Positions 7,923 through 14,384 of a stretch of 26,830 nucleotides of DNA are shown one piece after another. Every line of letters starts with the position of its first letter. Positions within the stretch are counted from its first letter, which is position 1. The translations under genes and the position numbers were made by a program. The stretch spans positions 1 through 26,830 of the forward strand of contig JAZDLC010000295.1 of NCBI GenBank assembly GCA_043802345.1. The letters run 5' to 3'. The notes below the pieces were generated by a model that made no database searches, was not told the origin of the DNA, and was given only the letters and a program-made list of their open reading frames with translations. Source of the DNA: JAZDLC01 sp043802345 (lineage in GTDB: Bacteria; Planctomycetota; B15-G4; JADJEK01).

Positions 7923-9541
7923 TTCAGTCCCTCCAGAGCCTCCAGCGCCCGCACCTCCTCATCCGGAACGCCCAGCACCGCCAGGGCCCGGAACCGCAGC
8001 TTCGCGGCTCGCACATCGGCGGGCATGAAATCGAGCGCGTATTCGGCCATGCGCACCGCCTCCTTTGCGCGTCCCTCCCGGAGCGCGATCTCCCCCCGCT
8101 CCAGGAAGGGCGCCCCAAGCCTGCTCCTGGAGATCGGCAGCTGCCGCCAGCAGAGGAGGTCACGGTTGTTGGCCATTGAGTCCGCCAGCACCAGGGCATC
8201 GGTGTCCCTCGCGCCGCCATCGACGATGTGCGTCGTCAGCAACACGATCACTTCCCGTCGACTGATCTTGTCAACGGTTTGCCGGAAGAGCACTCCGATG
8301 TATGGAATGCTCCCCAGGAAAGGCACCTGTTTGACGTTGGTCTCCACCTGCTCGCTGATCAGGCCGCCGATGGCGATGGTATTCCCGTCCTTGACCAGGA
8401 TGTTGGTCGTCACCTCCGTGGTCGTCTCGGACGGAAGGCCTGACGCCGGGTCGACCGCCCCGGTGGAGTTCTCCGGGTGGATCTCCAGCCGGATGTAGCC
8501 GTCGTCGGAGATGAACGGCCTGAAGCGGAGCTGCGTGCCGATGTCGAGGAACTGAACCTCCTCCACGGTGGCCGTTTCGGTCGTCGTGGCGGTCTTGTAC
8601 CCCAGCTTCGCCCCGATGAGGATCTCGGCCGGCTGGCGGTTGACTGCCAGGACGCGGGGATTGGCCAGGACCGTGATATCCGTGACCGTCTCCAGCGCCT
8701 CGATGAACAGGGCCACGTCGTCGGTCACGATTCCGACGTGCAGGCCGTCCGTATTGCCATCACTGGCGAAGCCGAAAGTGCCGGCCGATTGAAACCCGTT
8801 CGTGATCTGCGGCTTGTCCGCGAGGCCGAGCGCCAGGCTGTTCAGGTTGCTGGTGACGGTCGACAGATCGGTGAACTTGATGCCGGAGAGGGTGTTGAAG
8901 TCGATTCCCAGCTTGGTTTCGTCCATCAGCTTGACCTCCAGCATGGTGGCCTCCACCAGCACCTGCCGGGGCCTGCGGTCGAGTTCCTTCAGCACCGCGA
9001 TCACCTCCCGCAGGACACTCGCGCGATCGCGCAGGATGACCACCTCCCCATTGGCAGGCGTATTCCCTCCCGCCTCGGTCCCGTTGCTCGGAATGCCGAC
9101 ATCCGAGGCCGTGCCCGCGGTGAACGATCCATCGCTCGACTTGAGCGGAGCGACGAGCTTCACCGCCTCCTCGGCACTGAGGTAGTTCAGCCACACGACC
9201 TGCGTCTCCAGCGGTTCCACGGTCCCGCCAGCCTTCTTTACCTCCAACCGCTCCACCAGGTAGAAGTCGCCGCTCTTGCGGAAGGCATACCCGTTGACGC
9301 CCAGCACCGCCTGCAGGGCCTCCTCCACCGGAACGTCGAAGAGGTTCATGGTCACCTTCCCCTGGACGTCCGCTCCGGCGACGATATTCAGCCGGTATTC
9401 CAGGGCGAACGTCTTCAGCACGTCCGCCAGATCGATCTGGTCCAGGCTCATGGTCACCGACTCGTCCGATGTTCCCGCCTGCGCAAGGCCGGGCCCGGCG
9501 GGCAGCAGAGCCAGGAGCAACAGCAATCCGAATCTCCTCAT
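7919..9541 (-). CDS. Outer-membrane secretin (PilQ/GspD/MshL family) with C-terminal helical extension
   Basis: 540 residues with a Sec signal peptide (cleavage near ALA20-Q21). An STN/N0-like domain spans about 28-100 and a secretin N (NolW-type) domain about 112-190, containing a low-complexity Gly/Thr/Asn insertion (138-165). The secretin pore domain runs from about 285 to 440 and includes the hallmark VPFLGSIPYIGVLFR at 406-420. After it come roughly 100 residues with a TPR-like helical pair (about 478-540). Few N-domains and a moderate length resemble PilQ/MshL more than GspD. It forms the outer-membrane exit channel. Start ATG overlaps the PilP-like stop. Confidence 0.95.
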   Translation of the reverse strand: MRRFGLLLLLALLPAGPGLAQAGTSDESVTMSLDQIDLADVLKTFALEYRLNIVAGADVQGKVTMNLFDVPVEEALQAVLGVNGYAFRKSGDFYLVERLEVKKAGGTVEPLETQVVWLNYLSAEEAVKLVAPLKSSDGSFTAGTASDVGIPSNGTEAGGNTPANGEVVILRDRASVLREVIAVLKELDRRPRQVLVEATMLEVKLMDETKLGIDFNTLSGIKFTDLSTVTSNLNSLALGLADKPQITNGFQSAGTFGFASDGNTDGLHVGIVTDDVALFIEALETVTDITVLANPRVLAVNRQPAEILIGAKLGYKTATTTETATVEEVQFLDIGTQLRFRPFISDDGYIRLEIHPENSTGAVDPASGLPSETTTEVTTNILVKDGNTIAIGGLISEQVETNVKQVPFLGSIPYIGVLFRQTVDKISRREVIVLLTTHIVDGGARDTDALVLADSMANNRDLLCWRQLPISRSRLGAPFLERGEIALREGRAKEAVRMAEYALDFMPADVRAAKLRFRALAVLGVPDEEVRALEALEGLK

Positions 9542-10134
9542 CTGTTCTCCTCCGGTTTCTCCATCTCGAGCCGGTAGATCGCGAAGCGCCCCCTCAAGGT
9601 CACGGCCCGGGGTTCGATGCTCTCGACGAGGAGGCCGGACACCCGGTCCCCCGTTCGCAGCACCTCACCGGAAAGTACCGCGGTGCGTCCGCTCTTGAAT
9701 TCGACCACGCCCTGCAATCGGAGTCCTTCCGCTGCCTGGCGTTCATCCTGCTCCGCCGCCTCCTCCTCCCTCGCTTCCTTCCCGGGAGCCGGAGGGGCCG
9801 GTGCCCTCACGAAGCTCTTGGCGGCAAAAGGATCCAGCAGGATCGTTCGCGGCTCCGTCGGCTCGGCCAGCACGCGCAGGTGCTTCGCTTCCGTCGAGAT
9901 CCTGATGAACTCGGTGCGGATTCCAGCCGGATCCCGCCGCACGATGCCGGATTGATCCGACGATTCCTCGGGAGCGGCGGTCACCTGCTGCGGGCCGCTT
10001 GAACTGCTGGAAAAGCCCGACGCGAGACGCGGCCCCCAGACCACCGCCGCGCCGACCGCCCCCAGGAGCAGCACCGCCGCCTTGCCAGGGCTTTGCTTCA
10101 GCTCCCGAAGCAGCCTGCTCGGGTGGGCGCTCAT
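9538..10134 (-). CDS. PilP/GspC-like inner-membrane-to-secretin linker
   Basis: 198 residues. One hydrophobic segment (about 18-40) follows a short basic cytoplasmic N-terminus. A Ser/Pro/Glu-rich periplasmic linker (40-130) leads to a C-terminal beta domain. In that domain, LRLQGVV, then TAVLSGEVLRTGDRVSG and AVTLRGRFAIYRLEM match the homology-region pattern of GspC and PilP. These proteins contact the secretin N0 domain. The gene sits between pilO and the secretin, the usual place of pilP, with ATGA overlaps on both sides. PilP is normally a lipoprotein and this protein has a membrane helix instead, which is more GspC- or MshK-like. Confidence 0.8.
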   Translation of the reverse strand: MSAHPSRLLRELKQSPGKAAVLLLGAVGAAVVWGPRLASGFSSSSSGPQQVTAAPEESSDQSGIVRRDPAGIRTEFIRISTEAKHLRVLAEPTEPRTILLDPFAAKSFVRAPAPPAPGKEAREEEAAEQDERQAAEGLRLQGVVEFKSGRTAVLSGEVLRTGDRVSGLLVESIEPRAVTLRGRFAIYRLEMEKPEENR

Positions 10135-10691
10135 GAGCCCTCTCCGTCCCCGCCCTCATCCACCGACCCGACGGAGTAGGAAGTCAACTCGATCTCCGCC
10201 CCCAGCACGCCCGGCCGGCCGAGGGAGTGCTCGACCGCCAGTTGGGTCACCCGCGTGTGCCGGGGCAACGACTCCGCCTGGAACAGGAACCGCACGATCT
10301 GCGCGTAGTCCCCAACGACCTTCACGGTGAGGGGATGGATCGTGAGCGACCCTTTCGGCAGCGGCGGGTCAGGCCGGATCGAGTCCGCGAGCAGTCCGCA
10401 GCCGCTGATCACGGAACTGATTTCCCGTAGCCGGTCGTCGGTGTCGAGGCGCCTTGGAACGAGGCGATCGAGGTCGGAGATCGCCACCTGGAACTCCTCC
10501 AGGTACCGCTCGAGGTCGTCCAGCCCCCGAGTGAAGTCTTCACTCTTCAGGATTTCCGCCTGAGTGGTCCTGAGCCGCCGCCCCTTTCCCTCGACCTCTG
10601 CCACGGCCGGTCGGTAGAGAAACTGCAGGAAGAGCACTCCCGCTACCGCCAGGACTCCCACGAACACGTAGTCACTGCACCGACTCCTCAT
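10131..10691 (-). CDS. pilO: PilO-type pilus alignment protein
   Basis: 186 residues. The chosen ATG overlaps the pilN stop (ATGA); the longer in-frame extension upstream is antisense-free shadow of pilN and lacks a ribosome site. A single membrane helix (8-26) is followed by a coiled coil (about 30-80) and a ferredoxin-like domain with the PilO signature KVVGDYAQIVRFLFQAESL. PilO pairs with PilN in the periplasm and aligns the pilus between the inner-membrane platform and the secretin. Size, topology and position are all normal. Confidence 0.88.
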   Translation of the reverse strand: MRSRCSDYVFVGVLAVAGVLFLQFLYRPAVAEVEGKGRRLRTTQAEILKSEDFTRGLDDLERYLEEFQVAISDLDRLVPRRLDTDDRLREISSVISGCGLLADSIRPDPPLPKGSLTIHPLTVKVVGDYAQIVRFLFQAESLPRHTRVTQLAVEHSLGRPGVLGAEIELTSYSVGSVDEGGDGEGS

Positions 10692-11281
10692 CTCACGGCC
10701 CTCAACAGCTCCTCGGTGACCAGGCCGGGGGAGCGGGCAGTCATCACGAACTTGATTCTGGAGTCTCCGGAGGCCGCCTTCTCGGAAAGGACCACGTTGA
10801 CGTTGTTGAGCAGCGGGTCGCGGCCCAGCCGGCTCTGAAGGTTCGCCACGTCCATGTGGTCGGGACAACGTCCCTCGATCGTCACCACGACCTCCGGCCG
10901 GGTGCTGGCGGTGTCGATGCGCATGTTGAAGTTGGTGAGGAGGGTCGTGTCGGTGCACGACGCGCCCACCGCCTCGAAGACCAGCGCGCCGCGGGCCCTG
11001 GCCAGGACGTCCTTCAAGACTCCCAGCCTGCGGGACAGATCTTCCTTTCTCCGGGTCAGCTGCTCCACCTGCGTAATGCGGCTTCGCGACTCCTCTCGCT
11101 GGCGGTTGATCACCGCCAGCCGCAGGTCAAGACCGGAGGCCTTGCGGTTGGTCGAGATCATTGCCCCCGCCATGCCGCACAGCACGGCGACCGTCATGGC
11201 CCCGCGCACGATCCACACTCGACGCCGGGATTTCCTCTCGCGGTAGTCGGGCGGCAGGAAGTCGACCTGGTCCGGGATCAT
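10688..11281 (-). CDS. pilN: PilN-type pilus alignment protein
   Basis: 197 residues. The short cytoplasmic N-terminus QVDFLPPDYRERKSRRR corresponds to the INLLP-type peptide by which PilN docks in PilM. A membrane helix (about 25-44), a coiled coil (about 48-95) and a periplasmic ferredoxin-like domain containing VVVTIEGRCPDHMDVANLQ follow. The start overlaps the pilM stop by one base (TGATG), so the two are translationally coupled. Partner of PilM and PilO in the inner-membrane alignment complex. Confidence 0.88.
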   Translation of the reverse strand: MIPDQVDFLPPDYRERKSRRRVWIVRGAMTVAVLCGMAGAMISTNRKASGLDLRLAVINRQREESRSRITQVEQLTRRKEDLSRRLGVLKDVLARARGALVFEAVGASCTDTTLLTNFNMRIDTASTRPEVVVTIEGRCPDHMDVANLQSRLGRDPLLNNVNVVLSEKAASGDSRIKFVMTARSPGLVTEELLRAVR

Positions 11282-12342
11282 CAGGAAACCTCCCGCAGAG
11301 CCAGCCCCAGGGGGACGCTCCAGGCCGCGTACTCCCGCGCCAGCCGCTCGCTCGACTCGATTCCCGAGTACGCCGGCGTGAACGGATCGGGTCTCTGGAT
11401 GACCGTGTCGAGGGCAGCGGCCAGGGTTGGCACGACGCCCGGAATGTTTGCTCCCTCGCCGCAGAGGGTCAGCTCCACGCCACCCGGAGACCTTCGCGAC
11501 GCGGCATGGTACCTGAGGCAGGCCGACAGTTCGGCCGAGAGGGAGTCGAGCTGCAATCGCAAGCTGCCGACGATCTGCTGCGCCAGCTCCTCGTCGTCGT
11601 CCGCCGTGCCGTCCCCCGCCCCTGACGTGACACGGATGTCCTCGCGAGACAGGTCGAGCCTCTGGCGGATCGCGTCGTACAGGTGGCCCGCTCCGATGGG
11701 GAGTTGCTTCATGAAGAGCGCCTGCTCCTCGCCGGTGATCGTCATCAGGGTCACCGATTCCCCGATATTGACGATCGCGCTGTGAGCGTCGCCATCCGAG
11801 CTCCTGCGCCGGCGACGCGTGAAGCAGCGGATCAGGGCGCAGCCCTCGGCATCGATGGCGGTCGGCTCGAGACCTGCCCATTCAAGCCACTCGACATACC
11901 GGTTGATCTGATCCAGTCCGGCCGCCAGCAGAATCAGCTCGTGCCGCCGCTCGCCCCGTTCCATCACCTCGCCCACCTCGAGATGCTGAACCAGCGGCGT
12001 GTCCCCCGGAAAGGCGTCTTCGAGTTCGAACAGCAAGGCGTCCCGAAGGGCCTGGCCCTTGATCGACTCCACTTTCACGTGGCGGAGGATCGCCTGGTCG
12101 GACGGCAGGTTGATGACCGCTCGCCGACCTCGAAACGGCGCGCTCTTCAAGGCCTGGCGTACGGCCTTCGCTGATTTCGGATCGAGCGCGTCCGGCTCCT
12201 CCGCGTCCGGCTCTTCGCGCCGCACCTCCGCGCAGGCGGCCACTCGACCCCGACCGCCCCGCCACTCGAGCTGCAAGAGGCGAACGGCGTCGGATGTGAC
12301 CTCGACGCCAATCGGAGATCTCCTGGCACGCTGCCACAACAT
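11281..12342 (-). CDS. pilM: PilM actin-like pilus assembly protein
   Basis: 353 residues, ATG start. The actin/FtsA-like ATPase fold is visible from IGVEVTSDAVRLLQLEW (11-27, phosphate 1 region), the alternating beta strand RAVINLPSDQAILRHV, and the AIVNIGESVTLMTI strand (phosphate 2 region). ELTLCGEGANIPGV is the adenosine-side Gly-rich loop near residue 290. PilM is cytoplasmic, binds the PilN N-terminus and links the alignment complex to the ATPase. It starts the tightly overlapping part of the operon, 57 bases after the second prepilin gene. A short Arg/Ser-rich insert (RRRRRSSDGD) lies mid-protein. Confidence 0.9.
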   Translation of the reverse strand: MLWQRARRSPIGVEVTSDAVRLLQLEWRGGRGRVAACAEVRREEPDAEEPDALDPKSAKAVRQALKSAPFRGRRAVINLPSDQAILRHVKVESIKGQALRDALLFELEDAFPGDTPLVQHLEVGEVMERGERRHELILLAAGLDQINRYVEWLEWAGLEPTAIDAEGCALIRCFTRRRRRSSDGDAHSAIVNIGESVTLMTITGEEQALFMKQLPIGAGHLYDAIRQRLDLSREDIRVTSGAGDGTADDDEELAQQIVGSLRLQLDSLSAELSACLRYHAASRRSPGGVELTLCGEGANIPGVVPTLAAALDTVIQRPDPFTPAYSGIESSERLAREYAAWSVPLGLALREVS

Positions 12343-12366
12343 GCTCGATCCACTCCCTGCCCGGCC

Positions 12367-12380
12367 CGTCCCGAGGGACG
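12367..12380 (-). other. Small hairpin between the prepilin genes and pilM
   Basis: In the 57-base gap between the second prepilin and pilM, the minus strand can form a 5-bp stem CGTCC/GGACG with the loop CTCG. No T-run follows, so it is not an obvious terminator. It could be a processing or stabilising element separating abundant pilin mRNA from the assembly genes, but this is inference from position. Confidence 0.3.
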
Positions 12381-12399
12381 ACAGCCAGCTCGAGGCCTT

Positions 12400-12900
12400 C
12401 TACTCAAAGGGTGACCGCGCTCTCAGCCACCACACCTCCGCCACCGGTCGCTGCTTCCTCTCCGCATAGACGCGCACCCGCCTCAGGTCGCTCGAAGAAA
12501 CCGCCTTGAGCGTGACCGGATCGACGACCTCCACAGTGATGCTCACCGTCCAGTCGGAGAGCTCCGTCAGGGGCGTCCTGTCGGCGTCGACTGGCGGATC
12601 CAGGACCAGGCCGTGGAAGTCGTCCAGGTCGTCGAAGTCGGCCAGGGACTCGCCCGGCTCCGGTCCGAAGTTCTGCGTGCCCGGCTCCCTGAAGGCGAGC
12701 GGCGTGATCACGCTCTCCATCGACTTGATCAACGACAACCCAACCGTCTGCTCATCCGAGTCCCCGCTCAGGTTGTTCACGGTCTCGACCCAGTAGGCCG
12801 TGGCCGTGGCCGCCAGTGCCAGGACCAGCGTTGCCAGCAGCACCTCCGCAAACGTGAAGATGCCCCGTTCTCGCCTCGCCGGCCCGGGGTGTCTGACCAC
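12400..12900 (-). CDS. Second type IV prepilin-like protein (pseudopilin)
   Basis: 166 residues from a GTG start preceded by GGAGG 11 bases upstream; a longer ATG frame would overlap the major prepilin gene by 52 bases and is less likely. The basic leader ends RRERGIFTFAEVLLA, followed by a hydrophobic helix and a long soluble domain rich in Asp and Ser. The cleavage region is odd: the usual Gly is followed by Ile before Phe-Thr-Phe. Glu is at position 5 only if cleavage is after Ile, and at position 6 if after Gly. The soluble part ends in a beta-rich section (WTVSITVEVVDPVTLKAV) as in GspI/PilV-type minor pilins. Confidence 0.8.
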   Translation of the reverse strand: MVRHPGPARRERGIFTFAEVLLATLVLALAATATAYWVETVNNLSGDSDEQTVGLSLIKSMESVITPLAFREPGTQNFGPEPGESLADFDDLDDFHGLVLDPPVDADRTPLTELSDWTVSITVEVVDPVTLKAVSSSDLRRVRVYAERKQRPVAEVWWLRARSPFE

Positions 12901-12920
12901 CGGACTTGGAACCTCCGGAA

Positions 12921-13436
12921 TCAGAACTCCCAGACCAGGTCGCCCTCCGAGGTGGTGGCGGATGAGTTGCATTTGAGCTCGCCGGTCTGCGGCTTGAAGA
13001 CCCAGCCAGTGGTGTCGTCACCCGCCGCGGGCATGGCGGCCCCGTCGGCGATGATCATCATGGTGTCCAGGTCGTTGAACGGGTTGTTCGGAATACCAGT
13101 CTTGACGTACGGACCCAGGACGTAGAAAGGGGTTCCCAGGGCAGCCGTGGAACCGTCCTTCTTGGAAGCCAGCTCGATCTGCTCCTTGAACAACGTCGCG
13201 GTGGGAACGCCGCCGCCCACCGGATAGCCCGGGTAGACGTCAGAGTGCTGGACCTTGTAGAGGTCCGCCGCCGCGCGGAAGCTCTGGAGGTTCTGGATCG
13301 TGGCCGAGACCTTGGCGTCCTCCGTAGAAGTATTGAAGGACGGCAGGACGATTCCGGCCAGAATGCCCAGGATCACCACGACGATCAGCAACTCCACAAG
13401 CGTGAAACCGCGGTTGCCTTTTTCTGCGTACAACAT
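12921..13436 (-). CDS. gspG: Major prepilin, GspG/PilA-like
   Basis: 171 residues. The inner ATG at 13436 is chosen because GGAG lies seven bases upstream; an ATG two codons earlier would sit too close. The class III signal is MLYAEKGNRG|FTLVELLIVVV, with canonical Gly-1, Phe+1 and Glu+5. The soluble domain begins with the GspG-like helix (SFRAAADLYKVQHSDVYPGY) and includes GIPNNPFND, common in GspG-type major pseudopilins. It is first in the operon, which fits a highly expressed major subunit. Whether the filament is a surface pilus or a secretion pseudopilus is not decidable here. Confidence 0.93.
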   Translation of the reverse strand: MLYAEKGNRGFTLVELLIVVVILGILAGIVLPSFNTSTEDAKVSATIQNLQSFRAAADLYKVQHSDVYPGYPVGGGVPTATLFKEQIELASKKDGSTAALGTPFYVLGPYVKTGIPNNPFNDLDTMMIIADGAAMPAAGDDTTGWVFKPQTGELKCNSSATTSEGDLVWEF

Positions 13437-13475
13437 CAACATTCTCCGAGTTCTGAAGAGACTTGCGTCAACATG

Positions 13476-13570
13476 AAGTTCCGATCCAGCGACACGGCTC
13501 CGCGCCGCAGGGCCCGGTGTGCCTGAGGATGTCATCGACCCGTTCTTCGGATCCTTCCGGATCGGAACTT
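13476..13570 (-). repeat. 12-base inverted repeat and competing tetraloop hairpin in the prepilin leader
   Basis: AAGTTCCGATCC at 13476-13487 is the exact reverse complement of GGATCGGAACTT at 13559-13570, with 71 bases between. In a leftward transcript this would pair as a 12-bp stem 40 bases before the major prepilin start codon. A second hairpin, GATCC-GGAA-GGATC on the minus strand (13550-13563), uses part of the same arm and has a GNRA-type loop, so the two structures exclude each other. This is what a regulated leader would look like, but no known riboswitch class was recognised. Confidence 0.45.
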
Positions 13571-13634
13571 GAGAAGAACCGTCCTCTGTTCTCGGACGAA
13601 GACCGATTTCCCGTCCGGATCCTGGCGAGGGTCG

Positions 13635-13646
13635 CGCCGGCCGGCG
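13635..13646. promoter_or_regulatory. 12-bp perfect palindrome beside the terminator-like hairpin
   Basis: CGCCGGCCGGCG is a perfect 6+6 palindrome just downstream (leftward) of the terminator-like hairpin. In a GC-rich genome this could be chance; it could also be an operator half-site pair or extend the hairpin region. No convincing -10/-35 or sigma-54 promoter could be assigned between 13437 and 13747. Confidence 0.2.
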
Positions 13647-13654
13647 TCGGCCTG

Positions 13655-13683
13655 AAAAAAGACCCGCAACCGCCAGCCGGGTC
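13655..13683 (-). terminator. Intrinsic terminator-like hairpin reading toward the pilus operon
   Basis: On the minus strand GACCCG pairs with CGGGTC across an 11-base loop and is followed directly by six T. That is a standard intrinsic terminator pointed left. No leftward gene lies immediately to its right, since the neighbour at 13748 runs rightward. It therefore either caps an antisense transcript or acts as an attenuator in a long prepilin leader, about 220 bases before the start codon. A TCTCA-GCT-TGAGA stem just upstream overlaps its 5' arm. Confidence 0.55.
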
Positions 13684-13747
13684 TCAAGCTGAGATCGCCT
13701 GAAGCCGATCAGGGATTCGAGGGATCAGATCAGGTCGAGGAAATCTG

Positions 13748-14287
13748 ATGTCGATCAGCTCCGTCACCCCAACGCTCAACGGCGCCCCCGAGACGTTGCT
13801 CCGACGCTCCGGGCCGGACGCCAGGGTGGGCCGCCTGCCAGTCCACGAGGACCAGCTCGTCAATCCCCGTCAAGCCGTGGACGGCCGGCCGCAGACCGTT
13901 CAGAACTCCGAAGCCAGCGAGCGCACCGCGGTGCGCAGGCGTCCCGAGGAAGAGGAAGACGCTTTTCCGGAACCTGAAGAAGAAGACGGATCGCCCGAAA
14001 AGGAGGAGGAGCATGCCAGGGACGAGGAACAGGAGCTGCTTGCGGCGGCTGGGGACGTTGCGAAGGAGGAGATGATCCGGCAGGCCTCCATGGCGCCAGC
14101 AGAACCATCGGCCCAGGCGGCCCGGGCGGCCCAGGAGATCATGAGGGGTCAGACGGAGCCGGGGGCGGAACTCCGGGCCGACTCGGGCGAGAGGACGAGC
14201 GAACAGGGGCTCGCCGGCGATGTCTATGGGGAGAGTTCCCGCCCGGAAGCGGACGACCATCCCCAGCTATTCGACTTCGTCGTGTAG
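13748..14287 (+). CDS. Acidic low-complexity hypothetical protein
   Basis: 179 residues, not recognised. GAGG seven bases before the ATG supports translation. The sequence is strongly acidic in the middle (runs such as EEEEDAFPEPEEEDG and EKEEEHARDEEQE at about residues 68-95). It is Ala/Glu/Arg-rich afterwards, with no signal peptide, membrane segment or cysteine, and ends in the hydrophobic tail QLFDFVV. It is probably largely disordered with a helical section near 95-135. It is divergent from the pilus operon with only the shared 311-base leader between them. Coding on the plus strand is the better choice here but could be contested because the opposite strand is also open. Confidence 0.5.
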   Translation: MSISSVTPTLNGAPETLLRRSGPDARVGRLPVHEDQLVNPRQAVDGRPQTVQNSEASERTAVRRRPEEEEDAFPEPEEEDGSPEKEEEHARDEEQELLAAAGDVAKEEMIRQASMAPAEPSAQAARAAQEIMRGQTEPGAELRADSGERTSEQGLAGDVYGESSRPEADDHPQLFDFVV

Positions 14288-14384
14288 ACACACACCTCCG
14301 AGTACCCGTTTTCGGGTCACCGTCGATCGATGACGTGGTTACGATGCCGTCCGTCCGCGCACTGCCCTTGAAAGGGAGGCATCA
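14288..14384. other. Short gap with a minor hairpin and possible -10 element
   Basis: ACCCG-TTTT-CGGGT (14304-14317) forms a 5-bp stem after the acidic protein gene but lacks a T-run. TTACGAT near 14339-14345 could be a -10 element for the ChaN-like gene, without a recognisable -35. Both are weak. Confidence 0.2.

Noticed and set aside
13437..13747. c-di-GMP riboswitch or sigma-54 promoter in the prepilin leader
   Set aside because: No GEMM-type conserved core and no GG-N10-GC with the expected flanks could be found on the minus strand.
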